Part shown: positions 53,958 through 62,207 of the stretch, one piece after another | Position numbering within the stretch: the first letter of the stretch is position 1 | Layout: each line of letters starts with the position of its first letter | Assembly: GCA_035566895.1 (NCBI GenBank) | Contig: DATMQA010000213.1 | Coordinates: 5,689 to 69,688, forward strand | Source of the DNA: DATMQA01 sp035566895 | GTDB taxonomy: Bacteria; Verrucomicrobiota; Verrucomicrobiia; Limisphaerales; UBA8199 | Length of the DNA stretch: 64,000 nt | Reading direction: 5' to 3' | Notes under the pieces: generated by a model | Told to the model about the DNA's origin: nothing | What the model saw: only the letters and a program-made list of their open reading frames with translations | Databases searched by the model: none | Program-made: the position numbers and the translations under genes

Positions 53958-55019
53958 AAAAGCACCGATTTCAGTAAACAAGCAGATATTAGCCACGAAA
54001 GCGAACTGGTTCACTATTTCCGGCAGCTCGTTGATGCTGATCCCGACCTGCAATGGCACGTTCCGCCGCAAGCCCCCAGCCAGGACCGGCTGTCCTCGGT
54101 AGAGCTGCGGCTCGACGACCGCTCCGAACGGTTCAAACCGCTGTACTTCCTGAGATCCAGCATACGGGAACTGGAATCCCGGGTTGACGGCTGGGACGCC
54201 CCGAACCCACCACTGCTCGTAGTGCCCGAGCTTTCGCCTCGCGTTCTGGAGCTCTGCCGCCAAAAACGCCTGGCGGCAATTGACCTTAACGGCCGCGCCT
54301 ATATCCGGGTCCCCGGCCTCCTCGTGGACCGGGGCCCGCTGCCTGGCCGCCATTTCCGGTTTCAGTTGGAACCCCGAAACGTCTTTGTTGGCAAAAGCGC
54401 CCGCATCATTCGCACGCTACTAACGGACCGTGATCGGGCGTGGACTCAACGCGAATTGGTTGACCGCACTCAGGCTAGCCAGGGTCTCGTGTCTCGCATC
54501 CTTCAGCACCTTACCAGCCAAGGCTTCATCGAAAAGAAAGGTACCCGCGCCTTCCGTCCTGGTGACCCGCTCGGGCTCATCGGTGCCTGGGTGAAAGCCG
54601 ATGATTTCGCCCGTCGCAACACCACCACGCGCTACACTGCTTTGGGCGGCGCCCCGCTCGAAACGGCCCGCCAGCTCAAGTCCTGGGCGGACCAGCAGTC
54701 GGTGCGCATCGCTTTCACCCAGTGGATCGCGGGCTGGCTCCGGCACCCCTACACCGAGCCGGTCATCGCCAGCGCCTACGTTGCGAGTCTGCCCGAAACG
54801 GCCACCCTGGAAAGATTGGGACTCCGCTCCGTCAATGATGCCGGCAAAGTCTGGCTCCACGTCCCCGACGACGATGGGGTCTTCCTGGAAACTCAGAAGA
54901 TTCAAGATTTGCCCCTCGCCAGCGACGCCCAAATCTACCTCGACCTGCAACAAACCGGCCTTCGTGGCCCCGACCAGGCCGATGCGCTCCGCAACTGGGA
55001 AGGCTTTTGCCGGCCGTGA
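53955..55019 (+). CDS. AbiEi-like type IV antitoxin / winged-helix regulator
   Basis: 354 residues, GTG start. Residues about 85-125 (PPLLVVPELSPRVLELCRQK, AAIDLNGRAYIRVPGLLVDRG) are of a kind found before winged-helix domains in AbiEi-like proteins, possibly a restriction-endonuclease-like fold without clear catalytic residues. Residues 148-200 form a MarR-like winged helix (RDRAWTQRELVDRTQASQGL...SRILQHL). The C-terminal 150 residues resemble the antitoxin part of AbiEi-type proteins. The downstream partner is an AbiEii-type nucleotidyltransferase, with the start codon overlapping the stop. Unlike classical AbiEi the helix-turn-helix is in the middle, not at the N-terminus. Confidence 0.7.
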   Translation: MKSTDFSKQADISHESELVHYFRQLVDADPDLQWHVPPQAPSQDRLSSVELRLDDRSERFKPLYFLRSSIRELESRVDGWDAPNPPLLVVPELSPRVLELCRQKRLAAIDLNGRAYIRVPGLLVDRGPLPGRHFRFQLEPRNVFVGKSARIIRTLLTDRDRAWTQRELVDRTQASQGLVSRILQHLTSQGFIEKKGTRAFRPGDPLGLIGAWVKADDFARRNTTTRYTALGGAPLETARQLKSWADQQSVRIAFTQWIAGWLRHPYTEPVIASAYVASLPETATLERLGLRSVNDAGKVWLHVPDDDGVFLETQKIQDLPLASDAQIYLDLQQTGLRGPDQADALRNWEGFCRP

Positions 55020-55870
55020 AGTACGAAACCTACAGTGAATACAATCCCATCGGCGTCGCCAACGCTGAGAGTGCCTTCCTGACCGTTTGGGCTGGGCTCG
55101 GGTCGTGGCACAGCGACCTCGTGCTCGTGGGCGGGCTGGTTCCGAAATACCTGTGCGGCGACCTCTCCGCGTCGCGCACTCTGCCGCGTCCGGTCACGCT
55201 CGATGCCGACCTCGGCATCGCCCTTGGGGCCTCCCTCGGCCAATACGGAAGCCTCCAAATGGACCTCCAGGCCCAGGGCTTCCGTTTGTCCAAAGATGAA
55301 TTCGGCGGGCCCCGCTTCGTGAAACAGGTCGGCGACTTTACCATTCCAGTGGATTTTCTCACCGAACATCCGCCCGCGACCCAAGGTACTGCGGTGGTTG
55401 ACGATGTGCCCGCGAATATTCTGCCTGGGATCAACCGCGCACTGGCCACTGCTCGCAAGGTCACGGTTAAAGGAGTGGACCTTCAGGGTGCGCACCAGGA
55501 ACTCACCGTCCGCGTCTGCGAAGCCGGGCCATTTCTGGCGATGAAGCTTCGTGCCTTTGCGCGACGCCAGGCGCCGAAAGATGCTTTCGACATCCTTTAC
55601 ACCTTGCTTCACTACGATCGAGGCACAAAGGCCGCTGTCGCCGTGTTCGGCGAAGAAGCCCGCGCCGGCAATCCGGCATGCGCTGATGCCGTCGCCTGCC
55701 TCAAGCAGCATTTCCACGACGAACAATCTTCCGCGCCGATCCGGGCGGCGAATTTTGTCTTGGGCCAGCCCGCCCCCGGGGAATCGGGCGACCTGCTTTT
55801 TCAACGTCGCCAGATCCAGCAGGACATGGTGGATGCCGGTCGTTTGCTGCTAACTGCGAGAGCCGCATGA
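55016..55870 (+). CDS. AbiEii/AbiGii-family nucleotidyltransferase toxin
   Basis: 284 residues from a GTG that overlaps the antitoxin stop (GTGA). Nucleotidyltransferase-fold motifs: LVLVGGLVPKYL (Gly39-Gly40), TLDADLGIAL (Asp63-x-Asp65 metal site) and FLAMKLRAFARRQAPKDAFDIL (Lys177, Lys188-Asp189, Asp192), as in AbiEii toxins of type IV toxin-antitoxin systems. AbiE systems cause phage abortive infection and plasmid stabilisation by NTP transfer. All catalytic residues look intact. An in-frame TTG at 55007 is an alternative start. Confidence 0.8.
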   Translation: MKYETYSEYNPIGVANAESAFLTVWAGLGSWHSDLVLVGGLVPKYLCGDLSASRTLPRPVTLDADLGIALGASLGQYGSLQMDLQAQGFRLSKDEFGGPRFVKQVGDFTIPVDFLTEHPPATQGTAVVDDVPANILPGINRALATARKVTVKGVDLQGAHQELTVRVCEAGPFLAMKLRAFARRQAPKDAFDILYTLLHYDRGTKAAVAVFGEEARAGNPACADAVACLKQHFHDEQSSAPIRAANFVLGQPAPGESGDLLFQRRQIQQDMVDAGRLLLTARAA

Positions 55871-56014
55871 CCATCGCCACCATCATCACGCCCATGTCCG
55901 CATTCCAACGCAGTGGCATTATTGCCAGGGTGGCTTGGCTGCCACTCGCAAGATCATTGATGGACAAGGGCGCTCAAGCTGTTCTAACGTGTCGCCGGAA
56001 CTTAAGCGCAAACT

Positions 56015-58729
56015 GTGAATCCCCAAAATTCGCGCCGCGACTTTCTGAAAACCACCGCCGCCTTCAGTGCGGCCGCGGCAGCCAATCTGTTGCCCGGTAC
56101 TCTCAGCGCCCGGGAGAACCGCGGCGTTGCTATTGTTCTCGAACCTGCCGAGCCAAAGCCCGCTCAATGGGCCGGGGCGGAGCTGCGTGCCGCCCTCCAG
56201 GGCCGGGGTGTAGGGGCGGAGATTTTTGCCAGCCTGGAACAGGCGCCGGCCGGTTTTGACTGCGTGGTTGGCGGCACCGCCAGTTCCAGCAGTGGCAAGC
56301 AAGCGCTCGCGGCCGCCGGCATTTCATTGCCCGACGTTCCCGAAGCCGTTGGGCTGGCGCGCGGCAAAATCGGGAAGCGTCCGGTCCTGTTCGCGGCCGG
56401 CTCGGACGCGCGCGGACTGGTTTATGCGCTTTTGGAACTGGCGGACCGTGTGAATTTCGCCGTCGACCCGCTCGGCGAGTTGAGCCGAATCCCGCCCACG
56501 GTGGAGAAGCCGGCCAATCGCGTTCGTGGGCTGGCCCGGGCGTTCGTCAGCGACGTGGAAGACAAACCCTGGTTCTATGATCGCGAAATGTGGCCGCGGT
56601 ATCTCACCATGCTGGCCACGCAACGCTTCAACCGTTTCAATCTCACCCTCAGTCTCGGTTACGACTTTCTCCGCGAGGTGACGGATGCCTACTTTCTATT
56701 TCCCTACCCTTTCCTGCTCGCCGTTCGCGGATACGACGTGCGTGTGGCGGAACTGCCCGTGGCCGAGCGCGACCGGAACCTGGAGATGCTCAAGTTCATC
56801 AGCGAAGAGACCGTCGCGCGCGGACTGCAGTTTCAGCTTGGCCTCTGGATGCACGGTTACGACTGGTCCAGCAGTCCCCATCCGAACTACCGAATCGCCG
56901 GTTTGTCCGCCGAAAACCATGGCCCTTATTGCCGGGACGCGGTGCGCACTTTGTTGCAAGCCTGCCCGGCGATCAGTGTTGTCACCTTCCGCATTCACGG
57001 CGAGAGCGGCGTCGCCGAGGGCAGCTATGATTTCTGGCGGACGGTTTTTGACGGTGTCGCCCAATGCGGCCGCCGGGTCGAGATTGATCTGCACGCCAAG
57101 GGCATCGACCAAACGATGATCGATTCGGCGCTGGCGACCGGCCAGCCCGTCAATGTTGCCCCCAAGTACTGGGCCGAGCACCTCGGCATGCCTTATCACC
57201 AGGCCGAAATCCGCGAGGTGGAACGGCCCCGGCCGGGCCACGAGGGCTCGGGCTTGATGAAACTCAGCACCGGCTCCCGCAGCTTCACCCGATATGGTTA
57301 CGCCGACCTGCTAAAAGAAAATCGCCGCTACACCGTCATGTTCCGCATCTGGCCCGGCACACAACGGCTGCTGCTTTGGGGCGACCCGTTGGTGAACGCG
57401 GCCCACAGCCGCGCGTTTAGCTTTTGCGGGAGCGCCGGCGTGGAAATCATGGAGCCGCTCACGTTCAAGGGGCGCCGAGGTTCAGGCGTCGCCGGCGACC
57501 GCTGTGCTTATGCGGATGCGTCGTTGAAGCCACGCTGGGATTGGGAAAAGTACCTTCACACCTACAGAGTCTGGGGACGCTTGATGTACAGTCCTGACAC
57601 TGCCCCGGATGTTTGGCAGCGCTCGTTGCGAAGGGATTTTGGCAAAGGAGCCGGAGCGGTGGAACTCGCCCTGGCCAACGCCAGCCGTATCCTCCCCATC
57701 GTCACCACCGCCCATCTGCCTTCCGCCGCCAACAACAGCTACTGGCCGGAAATGTACTTGAACCACTCGCTGGTCGAGCCTGGCCGCCGCAATCCCTACA
57801 GCGACAGCCCCGCGCCGAAAGTGTTCGGGAATGTCAGCCCGCTCGATCCGCAATTGTTCCTGCGCATCAATGATTTTGCCGGTGAACTGCTCGAAGGCAA
57901 CCGGAGCGGCAAATATACCCCGGTCGAAGTCGCGCAATGGCTCGAGGACCTCGCGGACGCCGCCGCCCGGAACCTGGCCGCGGCGGAACGCCAGGTCAAA
58001 AACAAGACCACGCCCGAATTTCGACGAATGGACGTTGATGTGAGAATCCAAATCGGCCTGGGCCGGTTTTTCGGGGCAAAATTCCGGGCGGGGGTTCTCT
58101 ACGGAGTGTTTGAGCGAAGCGGCGCGCAGGCTGCCCTGGCTGAATCCATTAAAGCCTACCGGCGCGCGCGCGGCGCGTGGGCCGAACTGGCCGGTGTCGC
58201 CCGCGGTGTCTATCAGTCCGACGTGACCGTGGGCGAGCTGCCGCAGTTGCGGGGGCATTGGCTGGATCGTCTGCCGGCGATTGACGAAGACATCGCCGCG
58301 CTGGAGAAAAAGCTCGAGCAACCGGGCAGCCACCCGGCTCCGGAGCCGCGCATCAAAGGCTGCCTGGAAGAGAGTCTTGGTCGTCCATCGCGCCCGGGGG
58401 TCGCTGCCCAGCATAACCCAGCGCTGGTTTTCCGGCCCGGGCGGCCGCTGGACCTGGAACTGGCGTTGCCAAATTCCTCCGCGTCCATTCGCCTTCACTA
58501 CCGTCACGTGAACCAGGGCGAGCGGTTCCAGACCGCTTTGATGCAGGCTGAAGGCAACCGCTTCCGGGCAACCATTCCGGCCGCGTACACCGATTCGCCA
58601 TACCCGCTGCAGTACTATTTCGAAATCCAGCACGATTCCCGAAAGGCATCGCTGTTTCCGGGATTCGGGCCTGAGCTGACGAAGCAGCCTTACTTCGTCA
58701 CGCGACAGGCGTTGGGAGAGAAACCCTAG
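56015..58729 (+). CDS. Tat-exported glycoside-hydrolase-like protein
   Basis: 904 residues, GTG start, Tat signal SRRDFLKTTAAFSAAAAANL. The N-terminal part (about 30-150) looks like the alpha/beta domain preceding TIM barrels in alpha-glucuronidase/hexosaminidase-like enzymes (GSDARGLVYALLELADRV). A probable TIM barrel follows (TQRFNRFNLTL, GLQFQLGLWMHGYDW, ISVVTFRIHGESGVAEG, EIDLHAKGID). A helical region and a C-terminal beta-sandwich complete it. No family could be named with confidence; a periplasmic polysaccharide-degrading enzyme is likely. Confidence 0.7.
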   Translation: MNPQNSRRDFLKTTAAFSAAAAANLLPGTLSARENRGVAIVLEPAEPKPAQWAGAELRAALQGRGVGAEIFASLEQAPAGFDCVVGGTASSSSGKQALAAAGISLPDVPEAVGLARGKIGKRPVLFAAGSDARGLVYALLELADRVNFAVDPLGELSRIPPTVEKPANRVRGLARAFVSDVEDKPWFYDREMWPRYLTMLATQRFNRFNLTLSLGYDFLREVTDAYFLFPYPFLLAVRGYDVRVAELPVAERDRNLEMLKFISEETVARGLQFQLGLWMHGYDWSSSPHPNYRIAGLSAENHGPYCRDAVRTLLQACPAISVVTFRIHGESGVAEGSYDFWRTVFDGVAQCGRRVEIDLHAKGIDQTMIDSALATGQPVNVAPKYWAEHLGMPYHQAEIREVERPRPGHEGSGLMKLSTGSRSFTRYGYADLLKENRRYTVMFRIWPGTQRLLLWGDPLVNAAHSRAFSFCGSAGVEIMEPLTFKGRRGSGVAGDRCAYADASLKPRWDWEKYLHTYRVWGRLMYSPDTAPDVWQRSLRRDFGKGAGAVELALANASRILPIVTTAHLPSAANNSYWPEMYLNHSLVEPGRRNPYSDSPAPKVFGNVSPLDPQLFLRINDFAGELLEGNRSGKYTPVEVAQWLEDLADAAARNLAAAERQVKNKTTPEFRRMDVDVRIQIGLGRFFGAKFRAGVLYGVFERSGAQAALAESIKAYRRARGAWAELAGVARGVYQSDVTVGELPQLRGHWLDRLPAIDEDIAALEKKLEQPGSHPAPEPRIKGCLEESLGRPSRPGVAAQHNPALVFRPGRPLDLELALPNSSASIRLHYRHVNQGERFQTALMQAEGNRFRATIPAAYTDSPYPLQYYFEIQHDSRKASLFPGFGPELTKQPYFVTRQALGEKP

Positions 58730-59643
58730 TGTGGACAGTGATCCTGCATCCAAAGGACATCGCTGTTGTTGGGACTGGGGATGTTTAAGGTGAGGGCCGT
58801 CCCGAGCGGTGGCATGGTGCGGCCATCGTGCCATTTGTGGATTTCGGAATGACCGTCAGCAAACGCAAAGCCACACGCCGCGTTATGATAACTGGCGGGA
58901 AAATCCACAATGTAGGTGCTGCCCGGGTTGCGATAGCCATCCATTTGGATCGCAAAATAACCGTCGTTGATGCTGTCCTGACGTTCATCCAACAGGACGA
59001 TGGTCAGGGCCGGACCGGGGTTTCCGATGAGCGAGAGTTTGCGCGCTACTTGCGAGCCGGGAGCGTTGAGCCCCCAGTAGCCCTTGTAGTTGGTAGCGGG
59101 GCTGTCCCCGTTGCCCCCGACCCAGTTGCTCATGGAAACACTCCGGCGCGGCACGGTCTTGCCCTGCGGGTCGATACCGCGCGAGGTGTCCGCCGGGCAA
59201 TGAAACACGCCGAGGGAATTTCCGCTGTAAGGCCAAATGGCGCCCAGCATGATGGTGTTGGCGTAGTCCCAATTATCGTTAGCCTTTGGGTTGGTGTCGT
59301 CGAGAATACCCTTCACCCAAACGTAAGCGGAATTGGGAGCCGTGACGGAATAGCCGAACGGGAGTTCATCGCGATTATCGGTCGCGTACATATGCCAGGC
59401 CAGCAGGAGTTGATGGGTGTTGTTGGCGCAACCGGTCCCTTGCGCGCGGATTTTTGCCCGCGCCAGGGCCGGAAGCAGCATGGCGGCCAGAATGGCGATG
59501 ATGGCTATGACGACCAGCAGTTCGATCAACGTGAACCCGGAACGGGGCCGTTGGCTCGCGCTCGATACGGCATTGCGACTCAGCCTCGTGCCACCAGCAG
59601 CACACCCTGGGCATTTACTCAACGGCTTGTGGGACCGTTTCAT
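58726..59643 (-). CDS. Pseudopilin-like protein with prepilin leader
   Basis: 305 residues from ATG 59643. The long Arg-rich pre-leader is followed by RSGFTLIELLVVIAIIAILA, then the domain CANNTHQLLLAWHMYATDNRDELP, FHCPADTSRG, and FAFADGHSEIHKWHDGR. Same family and layout as the gene at 4150-4947 (cleaved before Phe; FxDGHxExHxW motif). Overlaps the end of the glycosidase-like gene by 4 bases, convergent. The open frame upstream of 59643 is not family-like. Confidence 0.87.
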   Translation of the reverse strand: MKRSHKPLSKCPGCAAGGTRLSRNAVSSASQRPRSGFTLIELLVVIAIIAILAAMLLPALARAKIRAQGTGCANNTHQLLLAWHMYATDNRDELPFGYSVTAPNSAYVWVKGILDDTNPKANDNWDYANTIMLGAIWPYSGNSLGVFHCPADTSRGIDPQGKTVPRRSVSMSNWVGGNGDSPATNYKGYWGLNAPGSQVARKLSLIGNPGPALTIVLLDERQDSINDGYFAIQMDGYRNPGSTYIVDFPASYHNAACGFAFADGHSEIHKWHDGRTMPPLGTALTLNIPSPNNSDVLWMQDHCPH

Positions 59644-59918
59644 TGTATCGGCCTGACAGTATGTGTTGACATCACCAAAGTCAACCGTCCCTGGGTGTCG
59701 GCGGGAGGGCGCATCATAATGAACCGGCTGATCACCGATAGGAGCCGCGTTTGCCACTCGGTGAAAAAAAGCGCTTCTGACCCTGCTCAAAGCACTTCCG
59801 AGGGGTGGAGGCAAATTTTGATTTTGATGAGAGGGACCGCTGAAACGGTTCTCCTGGCGCGCGACCGCCCTGCAAGTGCATTGATTGGGTGCCGCGTCCC
59901 TCGATTTGATGGTTAGGT

Positions 59919-60262
59919 TTAACCCCCTTTCATAGAGTGGAGGGCGGAGGGGCCGTGCCATTTGCCGGTCAAAAGGAGCAGTTCATAAAAGACGAGCCAT
60001 TCGGCTGCCCAGGGAATCACGGTTTCGTGGAGGTGCCACTTGTCCTGCCACGGCTGGTCGCGCCAGTCGTACAGGCACAACTTGCAGTCCGAGTACATGT
60101 GGGCCTTCGGGTTAAACTTTATCCCTGGCTCCAGCACCCTTACGTCCGGCGAGCCCCACGGCGCGTATTTGACCTCGACTCGATATAGGGGGCTTTGATC
60201 CGCAGGGCGGATGCGGCCGCGGCAAGTCAGTTCCGGTCCGCAAATTCTGGTGTTAAAAAACG
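59919..60262 (-). pseudogene. E2/UBC-like domain, no start codon of its own
   Basis: About 110 codons read RICGPELTCRGRIRP...YRVEVKYAPWG.PDVRVLEP...AHMYSDCKLCLYDW...ETVIPWAAEWLVFYELLLLTGKWHG.. This is the pattern of bacterial E2-like (ubiquitin-conjugating fold) proteins: an H-x-Y, a Cys in LCLY at the E2 cysteine position, and a Trp-rich C-terminal helix. No start codon exists near its N-terminus; the frame is the -1 frame of the Fic fragment and follows a T6 run. Either a pseudogene, a fusion broken by a one-base deletion, or a frameshift product. No E1, JAB or ubiquitin-like gene is in the window. Confidence 0.55.
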
Positions 60263-60604
60263 GGAAATGCTGGCGGACATCCGGACCCGCAGGTCTTCGC
60301 CGTAATCGCGGATGAGCATTGGTACTTGGTAGGGCGGAGGCGGGTGGTGCTCTCCGACCCTGACGTCGGCGTCGCGCCAGCGGCCAGCCCACTCAGGGAC
60401 CAGGGCGCCCGCGATTTCGTGGTGGAATTGCAGCAGAAGCTCTGGCGCGAGCGGTTGGAGGGCAAAAGCGTCCGAGGCGATCAGACGTTCTATGCGAAGG
60501 ACTTGCTCCGCCAGGAGCGGAGCCAACTGGGAGTAACTTAGGAGGCCCCGTGTGGTTTGGAGGTAACGGGTAGCGCCGCCTGGTGGTGTAGTTTCTCCAG
60601 CCAT
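60227..60604 (-). pseudogene. Fic-family N-terminal fragment
   Basis: 125 codons from ATG 60604. Residues 50-109 (LAPELLLQFHHEIAGALVPE, WAGRWRDADVRVGEHHPPPP, VPMLIRDYGEDLRVR) match the region before the active site of Fic proteins. The catalytic HPFxxGNGRxxR motif is absent; homology breaks at about residue 110 and the frame stops at 60227. It overlaps the end of a FicA-like antitoxin gene by 67 bases, as toxin-antitoxin pairs often do. It is therefore a truncated toxin, fused at DNA level to E2-like sequence. Confidence 0.65.
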
Positions 60605-60735
60605 GACAGGTCAACCGGCTCCCTTTCGAAGGACATCGAAAGAGCCACCTGGCGGGGAATTCTGCGCCAGCGAATCTGCTGCCGCGCCTTGGGGTCGAGA
60701 CGCTGCCAGTTTTGGACTGCATCGGTCCATTTCAT
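60538..60735 (-). CDS. FicA-like small antitoxin
   Basis: 65 residues: KWTDAVQNWQRLDPKARQQI then RRIPRQVALSMSFEREPVD. It contains Ser33-x3-Glu37, the (S/T)xxxE core of the inhibitory helix by which class I Fic antitoxins block the ATP site. The following residue is Arg instead of Gly/Asn. Upstream of, and overlapping, the Fic fragment, as expected for FicTA. The gene seems complete though its toxin is broken. Assignment rests on motif and context only. Confidence 0.55.
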   Translation of the reverse strand: MKWTDAVQNWQRLDPKARQQIRWRRIPRQVALSMSFEREPVDLSWLEKLHHQAALPVTSKPHGAS

Positions 60736-60796
60736 GCACGCCAAATATACCCGAAAACGGGTGACAAGGAAAGCGGCAATAGCTAACACGGGGGTT

Positions 60797-60958
60797 ATGG
60801 TCGAGGAGCATCCGTCCGATGTCCCAATACAACGCGAGCAACTCCCGATTGGCGGCCAGGCCGGCGCGGACTTGCGCGGCCTGCACACGAATTTTGATCG
60901 TGGCGAGCAACTGGCCGTAGTCGCCTGGCAGAGATGAAGAGGAAATGCGAGGGGGCAT
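60797..60958 (-). pseudogene. DUF1016 (YhcG/PDDEXK) N-terminal remnant
   Basis: The first 54 codons from ATG 60958 (PGDYGQLLATIKIRVQAAQV, RAGLAANRELLALYWDIGRM, LLDH) match the helical N-terminal domain of DUF1016 proteins. After that the frame (open to 60611) is unrelated, and the nuclease domain is missing. The ATG is 2 bases past the stop of the methylase remnant. Confidence 0.65.
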
Positions 60959-60960
60959 GG

Positions 60961-61815
60961 TTAACGTTCAAAGCCGGGCAGGGCCTGATCGGCGGGTTTG
61001 GGTGCGGTGGCAGCCGCGGACTCGATGCCGCTCCAACTGGTGATGAGTTCGTTGTAGGCGCGAGCGTCTTCGGCCCAGCCCTGACGCTCGCATAGAGTAT
61101 ATAGGCGGTAGGCAAGTTGGCGCACAGCCTCGGCTTTCCCGCCGAGACCGGCCAGGAGTGCACCCGAGGCGGACTCACCGCCCTGTTTGAGTGCACGGAT
61201 GAGGTGATGCAGTGCCTCCCAGACAGGCAGGCGGCGGTCGGTGCTGGGATCCCAGTCATCCGGGTACTCTACCCATTTGTGAAGGCGGACCTTTCCGCCG
61301 CCGGATTCAATGACGCCCGCTTCCCTAACGCCATCAACGCTGGTGCCTTTGGCCCGGGCCAGGACGTCGGCTTGACCGAATAAACCGGCATTCCATCCGT
61401 TTTGTTCGAACCAATGGAGGCAAAACTGTGTATCGTGGTCAAAGTCGTCCTCAGCGAGGAAGCGGTTGATAATTTGAAGGGCTGTGCGAACGGTCATTGG
61501 CGACCCATCGGCCTCCAATACGGCAGCGTAGTTTGAGAAGACAGCCATACCCGGCCCGATGATGGCCTGCGAAAGATCGACCGGCGCCACAGGCGAGCAT
61601 TCGTCACCGGAGCCCTTGATCATCTCGTCAAGTGCTTCAGGTAGGGCGGCGTTCAAATCTCGCAGGAACTCCCGACGGGAAGTGGGCATGAATTCGATAG
61701 CCATAACAGCTTTCTCAACAAAGTGGAGGTAATTGCCGCCGGACGAAGAAAAAGGATTAGCTTCTGCATGATCCCACACCATTGACAGCGCTTGCCGGGC
61801 CATTGTTTCGCGCAT
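60961..61815 (-). pseudogene. DUF1156 DNA methylase, C-terminal remnant with internal deletion
   Basis: 284 codons from ATG 61815. Residues about 1-40 (RQALSMVWDHAEANPFSSSG, GNYLHFVEKAV) match the middle of DUF1156 adenine methylases. Residues 40-285 (SRREFLRDLNAALPEALDEM, PVDLSQAIIGPGMAVFSNYA, VLEADGSPMTVRTALQIINR, AKGTSVDGVREAGVIESGGG) match their C-terminus. The region between them in full-length proteins and the whole N-terminus with the DPPY catalytic motif are missing. The longer open frame to 62037 is repeat DNA. Possibly still translated, but cannot methylate DNA. Confidence 0.7.
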
Positions 61816-61820
61816 AGGGA

Positions 61821-61836
61821 TGTCCCTGAAGGGACA
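61821..61836. repeat. TGTCCCT-GA-AGGGACA palindrome
   Basis: A perfect 7-bp inverted repeat with GA loop just before the methylase remnant. Same architecture (7-bp stem, GA loop) as AACCCTT-GA-AAGGGTT in the 81-bp repeats at 62127 and 63205. Confidence 0.7.
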
Positions 61837-61984
61837 CTTGCCGACCGATTGGTAGCTGTGCGTTTTGTGCCGCCCATGACGAAAAGTCACGCAATGATGG
61901 ACTGGAGGCGAAAGAGTTGCACGAAAATTCGTTAGTAGAAAATTCGTTAGTGGGGAAAATGGTTTAAAGAAGGAGAGAGGGAAA

Positions 61985-62126
61985 CACCAAATTCCAAAAT
62001 CCAAACACCAAAACTTCAGGAAAACTCCGAACAGCAAACAACGGAGCGCGAGGATGGCGGGGTTTTATTGAGTCAGAGGCCATGCCGAGGCGTGTTCGGG
62101 AGAAGGACGACGCAGCGATGCGGCGG
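61985..62126. repeat. Spacer with CCAAA/TTCAGGAAA dispersed-repeat words
   Basis: CAAATTCCAAAATCCAAAC, then ACCAAAACTTCAGGAAAACTC. These are the same words as at 15-60 and 1640-1670. No gene is seen. Confidence 0.6.
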
Positions 62127-62207
62127 GGGAAACCCTTGAAAGGGTTCTCCTGTTCCTCGGCCCGCAAGCACACCTCACTAAAGTGAGGTGTTAATGAAAT
62201 GCTGCTC
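62127..62207. repeat. 81-bp dispersed repeat, copy A
   Basis: Identical at 78 of 81 positions (by eye) to 63205-63285, same orientation. It contains two perfect palindromes: AACCCTT-GA-AAGGGTT (62131-62146) and CACCTCACT-AA-AGTGAGGTG (62171-62190). Its last part supplies the stop codon and last codons of the NUMOD3-like gene. Confidence 0.92.

Noticed and set aside
55871..56014. Possible small gene between the AbiE-like toxin and the glycosidase-like gene
   Set aside because: No frame with a ribosome site or recognisable sequence; 143 bases look like plain spacer.
57482..58834. 450-codon minus-strand frame
   Set aside because: Antisense to the Tat-signal glycosidase-like gene.
61816..62038. 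Longer N-terminus of the methylase remnant back to 62037
   Set aside because: Those codons are translated dispersed-repeat DNA (CCAAA/TTCAGG words) with no DUF1156 similarity.
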